Below, one piece after another: positions 29,251 through 38,036 of a DNA stretch of 64,000 nt (position 1 is the first letter of the stretch; each line of letters opens with the position of its first letter). The stretch comes from a bacterium. Its GTDB lineage: Bacteria; Gemmatimonadota; Gemmatimonadetes; Gemmatimonadales; Gemmatimonadaceae. The stretch lies in contig JAIXTI010000277.1 in assembly GCA_027484025.1 (NCBI GenBank), forward strand, positions 1 through 64,000. The letters run 5' to 3'. The notes beneath the pieces are model-generated. The model worked only from the letters and a program-made list of their open reading frames with translations. It did not search any database and was not told the origin of the DNA. The translations under genes and the position numbers were made by a program.

Positions 29251-30276
29251 ATGCCGTTGTCGCGATCACTCGTTCCGCTGTTCCGATTCGTCCTGCGCAC
29301 CGCCGTCGAGCTCCTGGCAACGGCGCTGGCGGCGGCGAGTGTCGCGTTCGTGCTGCTCACGCAGGCGGCAGGGGAACCGCAGGCGCTGGTGCAGGCCGTG
29401 GCGGCAGGCGGTATACAGCTCGATGCCGCGGCACGTAGCGCGTGGGTCGGCGGGTTCGACGCACAGGCGGCGCCGATGGACCGGTGGTGGCACTTCGTAC
29501 GCGGCATGCTGCGCGGTGACTTCGGCTGGTCGTGGTCGCAGCAACGTCCCGTCATGGACGTGCTCGCAGAGACCGCGCCGTATACCATCGCGTTGGCGCT
29601 GCCGGCACTGAGCCTGGCACTGCTGGCCGCGCTGTGGCTCGGTGGACGTCACGCGCTGCGCCCGAATGCCAACGCCATGCAGCAGCGCGTGTCGCGCATC
29701 ATGCGCGTGCTGGGCGCGGTTCCGCCGGCGTGGCTGGCCCTCTTTATCGCGCTGCTCTTTGCCGGCACGTTGGGGCTGCTGCCGCTGCAGGGGGCGTGCA
29801 ATCCGCGCCTCTGTACGCCGTTGTCGCTGGCATCGCCACTCACGTGGCTCGCGCGTGTGCCGTACGTGGTACTGCCAGTGTGCACGCTTACGCTGGTGCT
29901 GCTCCCAACCCTCACGCGATTGCAGCTGCAGGCCACACAACAGGTGGTGCATCGGCCGCATGTGCTGGCGGCCGCTGCGCGTGGTGTGCCACCGGCGCGT
30001 GCGCGTGCGCGGCACGTTGCACGACTCACGCGACTGCCGCTCGCGTCGGCCGCCGCGCTCATGGTCCCCGTGGTGTTGAGTGGCGCCGTGTTCATCGAAC
30101 GCGTGTACGCGTGGCCAGGCCTCGGCTCCACGCTGCTGCAAGCGGTGGCCCTGCGCGATTACCCACTGGTCTCGGCGATTGCCGGCATGGTCGCGATCGC
30201 CGGCGTGGTCGCCACGCGCGCGCTCGAGGCGGTCACGCCGCTCCTCGATCCGCGTCGACAGGGGGCGCCGTCATGA
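29251..30276 (+). CDS. Peptide ABC transporter permease (DppB-like)
   Basis: BPD permease helices, GDFGWSWSQQRPVMDVLAETAPYTIALALPAL, VFIERVYAWPGLGSTLLQAVALRDYPLV. Confidence 0.88.
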   Translation: MPLSRSLVPLFRFVLRTAVELLATALAAASVAFVLLTQAAGEPQALVQAVAAGGIQLDAAARSAWVGGFDAQAAPMDRWWHFVRGMLRGDFGWSWSQQRPVMDVLAETAPYTIALALPALSLALLAALWLGGRHALRPNANAMQQRVSRIMRVLGAVPPAWLALFIALLFAGTLGLLPLQGACNPRLCTPLSLASPLTWLARVPYVVLPVCTLTLVLLPTLTRLQLQATQQVVHRPHVLAAAARGVPPARARARHVARLTRLPLASAAALMVPVVLSGAVFIERVYAWPGLGSTLLQAVALRDYPLVSAIAGMVAIAGVVATRALEAVTPLLDPRRQGAPS

Positions 30277-31061
30277 TGCTTTTGGCGTTGCCGAGTAGTG
30301 CCAAGCTCGCCATGCCGAGTTTGTCGCACCCTCTGGGTACGGACGTGTTGGGGCGAGACATCGCCGTGCGGTTGATGACCGGCGCCCAGACCACGTTGCT
30401 GGTCGTGCTCACGGCCGTACTGGTGTCGTGTGCCATCGCCCTGTGCCTGTCGCTCACGCTTGTCTCCGCGCCCGGCACCCATGGATGGCTGCGCTCGGCG
30501 TTGCATGGTGCGCACGCGGCACTGCTTCGTGTGGCAGACACGCTTCGCGCGATTCCGCGCGTGGTGCTGGTCATTGCCCTGGCGGGCTTCCTGGCGCGTG
30601 GTGCCGGAAGCGCCGGTGCAGACGACACGGGCGCTCTCTGGCGGTTGGCCATTCTGTTGGGGGTCACGGGGTGGATGCCGCTCATGCGCCTCCTCAACGA
30701 CCTCATCCTCGACGCGCGCACCGAACCGCACCTGCAGGCGGCTCAGGCCCTGGGCGTTCCGCCGTGGCGGCGCTTCTGGGCGCACGAGGCCCCGGCCATC
30801 TGGCCGCTGCTCGCCGTGTGGCTCACCGCGTCGGTGGCCGATCTCATCGTGCTCGAAGCCGGGCTGTCGTACCTGGGGGTCGGCGTCCCCGTCACCATGG
30901 CGAGCTGGGGGACGGTGCTCCGCGACGTGGGCGACGTGTTCGGGAGCGCGCGCTGGCTCATGCTGGGGCCTGGCATGGTCATTGGGGGCACGGTGGTAGC
31001 GCTGCAATGGGCCGCCGACCGGTTGGGTGGGCGAACTGTCACGAAACGATACACGGTCTAA
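30273..31061 (+). CDS. Peptide ABC transporter permease (DppC-like)
   Basis: HPLGTDVLGRDIAVRLMTGAQTTL; EAGLSYLGVGVPVTMASWGTVL; ATGA overlap with upstream permease. Confidence 0.88.
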   Translation: MMLLALPSSAKLAMPSLSHPLGTDVLGRDIAVRLMTGAQTTLLVVLTAVLVSCAIALCLSLTLVSAPGTHGWLRSALHGAHAALLRVADTLRAIPRVVLVIALAGFLARGAGSAGADDTGALWRLAILLGVTGWMPLMRLLNDLILDARTEPHLQAAQALGVPPWRRFWAHEAPAIWPLLAVWLTASVADLIVLEAGLSYLGVGVPVTMASWGTVLRDVGDVFGSARWLMLGPGMVIGGTVVALQWAADRLGGRTVTKRYTV

Positions 31062-31185
31062 CGAAACGGGACAGCCGCGCGCGGTGTCGGATGCCGGAGC
31101 AGTACCGCAAAGCGTTGCACCACATATATTTAGACTGTAGTGACGAAGCGCGCACGCCGGTGCGACCTTTGCAACAGACCGGGCC

Positions 31186-32727
31186 GTGCGCACTCCTACC
31201 CCCGCGCGAAGCGCCTTCGCCACCCCCCAACGTGCTGGCCACGAAATAGCGGATTCGTTGCTTGGGCAAGTATATTCCCGGCAACACTCCCCTGTTCGTT
31301 CCGCCTCGCGCGTCCAGCGGGGCCCCGCCAAACGCTCCGTGCCACACAGGACCGCGTCCTCGCTCGACGTTTTACGGCTCAGCCCGTCGTTCAGCGCCCT
31401 GTGGGATGAGTGCGCCGCCGAACTCGGTATTCCCTGTCGCGCCGTCGACGACGTCGAGCACTTCCCGCCGCGATCGGGGGGGCTGCAGATCATCGCCGCC
31501 GGTGGCGAAGAAGCGCGCGTCGAAGACCTGCTGCGCCGTCATGGCGCGCTCTTCGAGGACGCGATCGTGGTGGGCGCGCTCGCGCAGCACCGGGTCGCTG
31601 TCGCGGCGCTGCGTGCCGGCGCGGTCGAATACTTTGCGCTCCCGGCCGACATCGACGCGCTCAAGTCGTATCTGCGCGAGCGCGTCGAACGTGCACAGCG
31701 CGCTCGGCAGGCCACCGCCTTCGCCGACCAGGAGCGGAGCAAGTACACCTTCGACGGCATCCTCGGCGATAGCCCCGCCCTCCGCGCGGCGCTCGACCGG
31801 GCGTCGCGCATCATTCCGCGGGCCGGCGTGACGGTGCTCATTACCGGCGAGACCGGCACCGGCAAGGAGCTGCTCGCGCGCGCCATTCACTACAACGGCC
31901 CGCGCCGCGACGCGCCGTTCGTGGACATCAACTGCGCCGCCATTCCCGAGCAGCTGCTCGAGAGCGAGTTGTTCGGACACGAGAAGGGCGCCTTCACCGA
32001 CGCGTCGAGCACCAAGCCCGGCCTCTTCGAAATGGCCGACGGTGGCACGCTCTTTCTCGACGAAATCGGGCACCTCGCGTTGCCGCTGCAGGGCAAGCTG
32101 CTGCGCGCGCTCGAAGAGCGACAGATTCGTCGTCTGGGCGGAGCGCGCAACATTCCCATCGACGTGCGCATCATTGCCGCTACGCACGTGAATCTCGCCG
32201 ACGCCTCTCGTCGTGGCGCGTTCCGCGAAGATCTGTATTACCGCCTGAACGTCATGCCGCTCGAGTTGCCCGCGCTGCGTGATCGCCGACAGGATGTCGG
32301 TCCGTTGGCCGAGCACTTCGTGCGCCGCTTTGCCACCGAGTACGAGATGGAGATGCCGCGCCTGACGCCCGCGGCCATTCAGGCACTCCGCCTTCACCGG
32401 TGGAGCGGCAACATCCGCGAGCTGCGCAATGTGCTCGAGCGCGCGGTGCTGCTGTGTGACGGCGCGCGCATTGACGTGACCGACTTGACGATGGATACCG
32501 GGAGCACGACCGCTGCTGCTCCCGGCACGTTGCCGTTCCCCGCCACGTTGCGCGTTCTGACGCGCGCCGCGGTGGAGGAAATGCTCCGGCTCACCGATGG
32601 CAACAAGAGTGAAGCCGCACGACAGCTGGGCATATCACGCCCACGACTGCTTCGCCTGCTCGACGATGCATCCGATACGGATGCCGATTCCGATCACGAT
32701 TTCGACCCGGACCATACCCATGTCTAA
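31186..32727 (+). CDS. Sigma-54-type AAA+ transcriptional activator with degenerate receiver-like N-terminus
   Basis: GETGTGKELLARAIHY, ELFGHEKGAFTDASS, GGTLFLDEIGHL, YYRLNVMPLELPALRDR, C-terminal HTH EAARQLGISRPRLLRLL; start uncertain. Confidence 0.88.
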   Translation: MRTPTPARSAFATPQRAGHEIADSLLGQVYSRQHSPVRSASRVQRGPAKRSVPHRTASSLDVLRLSPSFSALWDECAAELGIPCRAVDDVEHFPPRSGGLQIIAAGGEEARVEDLLRRHGALFEDAIVVGALAQHRVAVAALRAGAVEYFALPADIDALKSYLRERVERAQRARQATAFADQERSKYTFDGILGDSPALRAALDRASRIIPRAGVTVLITGETGTGKELLARAIHYNGPRRDAPFVDINCAAIPEQLLESELFGHEKGAFTDASSTKPGLFEMADGGTLFLDEIGHLALPLQGKLLRALEERQIRRLGGARNIPIDVRIIAATHVNLADASRRGAFREDLYYRLNVMPLELPALRDRRQDVGPLAEHFVRRFATEYEMEMPRLTPAAIQALRLHRWSGNIRELRNVLERAVLLCDGARIDVTDLTMDTGSTTAAAPGTLPFPATLRVLTRAAVEEMLRLTDGNKSEAARQLGISRPRLLRLLDDASDTDADSDHDFDPDHTHV

Positions 32728-33337
32728 TCGCTCCCTGCTCCGTACCGCCGCGACGGGCGTCTCCGCGCTGCTCCTCACGCTCCTCGCCGCGTGCGCCACG
32801 AACGAGCCCACGCTCACCAGCCCGGATGCCGTCGCATCCGGCTCGGGCAACGACGCGCCGACCTTCCTGTCTGCCTCGTCGGGCGTCGCCACGTCGACGC
32901 CCGTGAGCTTCTGGGCCAAGCAAGGCGATGACCGTACCGGTGAAATCTTCGCCGTTGGCGGCAACTCGGGTGGCAACGGCGATCGCCTCGTGCGCCTGCG
33001 CGTGCGCAAGGACGCACAGATCGTGCTCCCCAACGGGCAGAAGCTCGCGAAGGGTGACTCGGTGCTCATCACCATGCAGATCATCGATGCGGTGACGCTC
33101 AGCACGCAGTTCGAGCCGTCGGGACTGCGATTCCAGGGCAAGCAGGCCGCGCAGCTCACCATGTGGTACGGCCATACGAACGCTGGCGGGAGCACGTCGC
33201 TCGAGAATCAGCTGGCCATCTACAAGCAGGAGTCGTCGACCGACCCGTGGAACAAGCTGTCGAGCACGGTGCTGTCCGCGACCGACGAAGTGCAGTCGTA
33301 CATCGGTGGCTTCACGAACTACGTGATCGCGTACTGA
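32720..33337 (+). CDS. Hypothetical secreted lipoprotein-like protein
   Basis: Signal with lipobox-like LLTLLAACA; overlaps upstream gene by 8 bp. Confidence 0.65.
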   Translation: MSNRSLLRTAATGVSALLLTLLAACATNEPTLTSPDAVASGSGNDAPTFLSASSGVATSTPVSFWAKQGDDRTGEIFAVGGNSGGNGDRLVRLRVRKDAQIVLPNGQKLAKGDSVLITMQIIDAVTLSTQFEPSGLRFQGKQAAQLTMWYGHTNAGGSTSLENQLAIYKQESSTDPWNKLSSTVLSATDEVQSYIGGFTNYVIAY

Positions 33338-33409
33338 TCACGATCACTCCGCGTCCCGATCGCCGCTCGCCGTTCGTGCTCCTCACGACGGCGTAACGCG
33401 CTTCCGCCG

Positions 33410-34429
33410 ATGCTGCGCTTCTCCCACGATCTGCTGCTCGATGAATGTCGCACGCTGGCCTCACGGTCGGCGTGGGGCGAGCTTCGTGCGGCCGTCGAAC
33501 AGTGGATGACGGTTTCTCCCGAGAAACCGGCACCGGTGGGCGCTGCGCTCGTGCCGCTCTACGCCGAAGCGCTCATGCGCGAGGGGCATCCGCAAGAGGC
33601 TCGCGACTGGCTGACGGATCGTGACCTTACGGTGCGGCTGAGTGGTGACCGCGCGACCATTCGTCGCGTGGCCAACCTGCTTGGCGCGGCCTGTCTCGAG
33701 CTGGGCGATCTCGAAGCGGCGGTCACGGTGTTCGAACACGCGCTCGACCTTGCGCGCGCCGATGGCGACGACCTGCTGCTGGCGCGCGCCACGAACAACC
33801 TGGCCGTGATCGCGAGTATTCGTGGCCGACTCACGGAGGCGCTGGGGTTGTACAGTCTGGTGGTCCCCGCGTATCAGCGTGTCGGGAACGTGAGTGGCAT
33901 TGCCGAGAGCTATCACAACACCGCCATCGCGCTGCGCAAACTGCAGCGCCTCGACCAGGCCGATGAACACGAGCGTCGCGCCGCCGAGTTTGCGCGGCAG
34001 GTGAAGAACCGCCGGCTCGTGGCCCTCACGTTGGTGGGGCGCGCCGAGATTTCGCTGTTGCGCGGAGATGCGCAGCTGGCCGAGGCCACAGCAACGCGTG
34101 CCGCGTCCGAACTGCACGCGGTGCACGACCCCGCGCGGCAGGCTGATGCTATCCGCTTGTGCGGCGTGGCCCGGCTTGCGGCTGGCAAGACCGCGCAGGC
34201 GCTCGAGTCGCTCGACGAGGCGGTGAGCATGGCCGTGGCACACGGCAACCGCCTCATCGAAGCGGAGTCCCGCTGGGGGCGCGCGCAGGTGCGGCATGCC
34301 CTCGGGGATCGCAACGGCACACTGGACGACGGGGGAACCGCCGTCGCACTCTTCATGCAGCTGCGCGCCGAGGCCGAACAACAGTCCGTGACGACCTGGC
34401 TCACCGAGCGCGGCTACCACCTCCCCTGA
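33410..34429 (+). CDS. TPR-repeat protein
   Basis: Helical repeats (LLGAACLELGDLEAAVTVFEHALDLA...; NNLAVIASIRGRLTEALGLYSLV...). Confidence 0.8.
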   Translation: MLRFSHDLLLDECRTLASRSAWGELRAAVEQWMTVSPEKPAPVGAALVPLYAEALMREGHPQEARDWLTDRDLTVRLSGDRATIRRVANLLGAACLELGDLEAAVTVFEHALDLARADGDDLLLARATNNLAVIASIRGRLTEALGLYSLVVPAYQRVGNVSGIAESYHNTAIALRKLQRLDQADEHERRAAEFARQVKNRRLVALTLVGRAEISLLRGDAQLAEATATRAASELHAVHDPARQADAIRLCGVARLAAGKTAQALESLDEAVSMAVAHGNRLIEAESRWGRAQVRHALGDRNGTLDDGGTAVALFMQLRAEAEQQSVTTWLTERGYHLP

Positions 34430-34471
34430 CGAGGGTATAAGGCCCTCGCACCCACCACGAGTGCCTGAGTC

Positions 34472-36142
34472 GTGACTTCTGCCAGGATCGTTCGTACCGC
34501 GCGCCCGCTTGCTCTCGCCGTTCTCACCACGCTGCTAGGCGCCTGTACTCAGGGCGACGCCCCCACGGCCGATGCGCCTGCGGTTGGTGGCACGATGGTG
34601 ATCAGCAGCGCAGCCGACGCTGACCTGCTGTTGCCACCGGTGGCACTCACGGGGACCGCGTTGCAGGTCGTCGATGCGCTGTTCGACCGTCTGCTGCAGC
34701 CCACCATCGACTCCGCAGGTGCGCTCTCCGTGGCACCGGCACTCGCCACGCGTTGGCAATACACCGCCGATTCCAGCGCCATCGACTTTACGCTCGAAGA
34801 GCGCGCGCGCTGGCACGACGGCACCGCCGTGACGGCCAACGATGTGCAGTTCACCTTTGTCGCGTATCGTGACAGTGTGGTGGGCTCGCCAAGCCGCGAA
34901 CTGCTGTCGGTGGTGGACAGTGTGCAGGTGACAGGCCCGCACGCTGTGCGCGTGTGGCTCGCGTCACGCTCGGCGCGTTCGCTGCAGGTGGCGGGCACCG
35001 AAATGCGCATTCTGCCGAGACATTTGCTCGACAGCATTCCGCGGAGCGCATGGCGCAGTTCGGCGTTCGCGCGACGTCCGGTGGGGAGTGGGCGCTTTCG
35101 TTTTGTATCGTGGCAGGCCGGTACGCGCATCGAAGTGGCGGCCGATAGCAGCAACTACCGCGGACGTCCGCGCCTCGATCGTGTGGTGTGGTCGATCGCG
35201 CCCGACCCTGCTGCCGCAATTGCCCGCATTGGCAGTGGTGATGCCGACTTCCTGGAGAACGTGCGCCCCGATGCCGTCCCCGCGTTGGCCGCTGCGCCGG
35301 GCGTACGGCTGTTGCGGAGTCCGGGGCTCGCGTACGGCTACGTGCAGTGGAACCTGCTGGCGTCGCGCAGCGAGACCACGCCGCACCCCGTGTTCGGCGA
35401 TCGTGCCACGCGTGTGGCGCTGTCGCGCATCATCGACCGCGCGGCAGTAGTAAAGATGGTCTTCGACAGCCTGGCGCTGCCGGCGGTCGGCCCGTTCACG
35501 CGATGGCATCTCGCTACCGCCGGTGTCAGCGAGTCCTCAATGGTGAGGGAAGGCTTCGACACGCTGGCCGCCGCGCGTACGCTCGATTCCCTCGGCTGGA
35601 CGCGCGCCGCCAACGGCATGCGTGCGCGTGGTGGGGTGCCACTCGCGTTTACGCTGCTGGTGCCGGCGTCGAGTACGGTTCGGGTGCGACTGGCCACGCT
35701 CATGGAACCCATGTGGCGCGCGGCCGGTGTGAACGTGCGCGTCGAGTCGCTGGAGTTTCCGGCGTTCATGGCTCGTCTTGGTGCCGGTGACTTCGATGCG
35801 GCCGTGATGGCGCTTGGTGCTGATGTCGAGCCGCTAGGCATTCGCGGTGTGTGGGGCAGTGGTGCAGCGCGGCAGCAGGGTGGTCCCAACTTCGGGAGCT
35901 ATCGCAGTGCGCCCTTCGACTCGGCGTTGGCACTTGCCGCCGCCGAGCGCAGTGACGCGGGGATGCAGCGCGCGATGGTGAATGCGTGGCGCATCATTCT
36001 CGACGATGCGCCGGCGCTGTGGCTCTTCGAGCCGTTTACCGTGAGCGCCGTGCGCACGGACATTACGCCGGTGGGCATCCGCCCCGACGCGTGGTGGTCG
36101 CAACTGGGCGACTGGAGCCGCACGTCGGGGACGACACGCTAA
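34472..36142 (+). CDS. Peptide ABC transporter substrate-binding protein (SBP_bac_5 family), lipoprotein
   Basis: VLTTLLGACTQG lipobox; SAIDFTLEERARWHDGTAVTANDVQFTFVAYRD; ALSRIIDRAAVVKMVFD. Confidence 0.88.
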   Translation: MTSARIVRTARPLALAVLTTLLGACTQGDAPTADAPAVGGTMVISSAADADLLLPPVALTGTALQVVDALFDRLLQPTIDSAGALSVAPALATRWQYTADSSAIDFTLEERARWHDGTAVTANDVQFTFVAYRDSVVGSPSRELLSVVDSVQVTGPHAVRVWLASRSARSLQVAGTEMRILPRHLLDSIPRSAWRSSAFARRPVGSGRFRFVSWQAGTRIEVAADSSNYRGRPRLDRVVWSIAPDPAAAIARIGSGDADFLENVRPDAVPALAAAPGVRLLRSPGLAYGYVQWNLLASRSETTPHPVFGDRATRVALSRIIDRAAVVKMVFDSLALPAVGPFTRWHLATAGVSESSMVREGFDTLAAARTLDSLGWTRAANGMRARGGVPLAFTLLVPASSTVRVRLATLMEPMWRAAGVNVRVESLEFPAFMARLGAGDFDAAVMALGADVEPLGIRGVWGSGAARQQGGPNFGSYRSAPFDSALALAAAERSDAGMQRAMVNAWRIILDDAPALWLFEPFTVSAVRTDITPVGIRPDAWWSQLGDWSRTSGTTR

Positions 36143-36170
36143 CCGTGTGAGACGGTCGCGTACGCGATGC

Positions 36171-36617
36171 TCAGAACGCGCCGCGTACGATGACCGCACC
36201 GGCCGCCGTGGAGGCGGTGACGATGCCACCGGCGGTGACCATCGGGACCGTCTGACGGAGCTTGGTGTTCACGTTCACGCGCGCCTGTCCAAGCGCCGAT
36301 GCCGCGGCCGTGCCGAACGGTACGCCGTTGTACGCGAAGGTGATCATCGTGCCGGCGGGAATGTCTTCCACCTCGACTTGCAGTTCACGCTCGCCCGACT
36401 TCGCGGCGTACTTGGCCTTACCCGTGGCGGCGGCAAACGGCGACATGGCGTCGCGCGTCAGCACGATTTCGATGCGGCTGCTTGTGCTCGTATTGCTCGA
36501 ACTCCCCGACGCCAGCGACGCGGATACCGACGGCTCGAGCGGTGAGTTTTCGGTGCAGGCGGTGAGCGCAACGAGTGACGCGGCAACGGTGATGGCGCGA
36601 AGCATGGAACGGGTCAT
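36171..36617 (-). CDS. Hypothetical lipoprotein
   Basis: MTRSMLRAITVAASLVALTACTENSPLEPS lipobox. Confidence 0.6.
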   Translation of the reverse strand: MTRSMLRAITVAASLVALTACTENSPLEPSVSASLASGSSSNTSTSSRIEIVLTRDAMSPFAAATGKAKYAAKSGERELQVEVEDIPAGTMITFAYNGVPFGTAAASALGQARVNVNTKLRQTVPMVTAGGIVTASTAAGAVIVRGAF

Positions 36618-36859
36618 GAGCGACTCCTCAGTGGGTGAATGCGGCGATACCGGTGCATCGCCATGATCCCTGACTTCGCAGAGTCGGCGCCAGCGCCGCG
36701 CGCCACGTACCATGGCGCGCAACTCACTCAGCCCAATGCAGTTACTGCGTTGCACGCGACACGCGTCGCGATTGTGCAGACTGTCCTACCTCGTAGCAGG
36801 CTGTATCGTTTCGTTCGTGTCGATGAACGGCGCGTGTGATGTCGGACACATACGTCGTG

Positions 36860-38020
36860 TCAGCGCGCGAACCACGTGAGCGGCTCCACTCCCGATCGCT
36901 CCACCACCCACGCCATGGCCGCGAGTGCGCCGCCACCGGCCAGCGTGAGACGCAGCGCGGCATAACCACGCGGCGTCTGGTGGAGCAGTAGCAACAGCAG
37001 TGGCAACACGGCGGCCACGATGAGCAGTTGCATGGCTTCGATGCCGATGTTGAACGCCAGCAGTGCCTGCGCATGCTGCCACGCCGACAAGCCAGCGCCA
37101 TTGAGACTGCTCGAGAACGCCAGTCCGTGAATGAGTCCGAGCCCAAGCGCCATGGCCGCTTCGGCGCGTAAGAACAGTGGGCGCATGGCGTGCATGGCCG
37201 CGAGCACGATGGTCACGGCCACACCCACTTCCACCCACTGCGCCGGGGGCGTGAGCAGCCCCGTGCTCCCCAGAGTGAGGGTAATGCTGTGCCCCACCGT
37301 AAAGCCGCTCACCACGGCGAACAGTGCGCGTCGCATGGTGCGCGCATCGCGACGTTCCCCCCAGCGGCCATGTGACGACGTAATGGGCGCCACGAGCAAC
37401 AGCATGAGCAGAAAGAGCAGGTGGTCGGTGCCTTCGGCAATGTGCCATGCACCGCCACGCAACAGACTCGCCCACGCGCCGCCGGTGCGCGGCGCATCGA
37501 GCGACACGTCGAGCGTGCGTACTTCGTAGCGAAGCTCACCCAGCAGTTGTGGCGTCTGCGCGGCGATTCCCGCCGACCAGTCGTTGCGGAGCAGCACTTC
37601 TACACGGTGTGTACGCACCTCGTGCGTGACCGCGTCGTACAGCAGCGTGAAGTCGCGCGCATCGACACCCGCCGGCGCGCGCAGCTCCATGTTCGCGACC
37701 AACTCGGCGCGACGGTCTGTGCCAATGACCGTCAGCTGCGGCGCCAGCACTTGCCACCCCACGTTCCCCGAGCGCGCGCCAATGTGCTGCAACAGGTAGC
37801 GCGACAAGTCGGCACTGTCGCGTTGCATGAGAGAGCCCGGGTGATCGGCCAACGGCCGACCCACCGCGAACTCCAACCGGTTGAGCGGAATGTGCAGCAG
37901 CAGCCGCGCGCCCCCCGGCACGATGTCGAGCCAGGCACGTGTTTCCGGGAGCGGGTGCGCGTGTGCGACCCGGCTCACGACGGCGAGCGCGAGCAGCGCT
38001 GATGCGAGTCTCGCCGTCAT
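36860..38020 (-). CDS. HupE/UreJ-family membrane protein
   Basis: GAWHIAEGTDHLLFLLMLLL; FTVGHSITLTLGS; LGLIHGLAFSSSL; FNIGIEAMQL motifs. Confidence 0.85.
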   Translation of the reverse strand: MTARLASALLALAVVSRVAHAHPLPETRAWLDIVPGGARLLLHIPLNRLEFAVGRPLADHPGSLMQRDSADLSRYLLQHIGARSGNVGWQVLAPQLTVIGTDRRAELVANMELRAPAGVDARDFTLLYDAVTHEVRTHRVEVLLRNDWSAGIAAQTPQLLGELRYEVRTLDVSLDAPRTGGAWASLLRGGAWHIAEGTDHLLFLLMLLLVAPITSSHGRWGERRDARTMRRALFAVVSGFTVGHSITLTLGSTGLLTPPAQWVEVGVAVTIVLAAMHAMRPLFLRAEAAMALGLGLIHGLAFSSSLNGAGLSAWQHAQALLAFNIGIEAMQLLIVAAVLPLLLLLLHQTPRGYAALRLTLAGGGALAAMAWVVERSGVEPLTWFAR

Positions 38021-38036
38021 GAGCCTGCGGCGGAGC

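Noticed and set aside
34430-34448. CGAGGG-TATAAGG-CCCTCG hairpin after the TPR gene
   Set aside because: Six-bp stem without T-tract; too weak to call a terminator.
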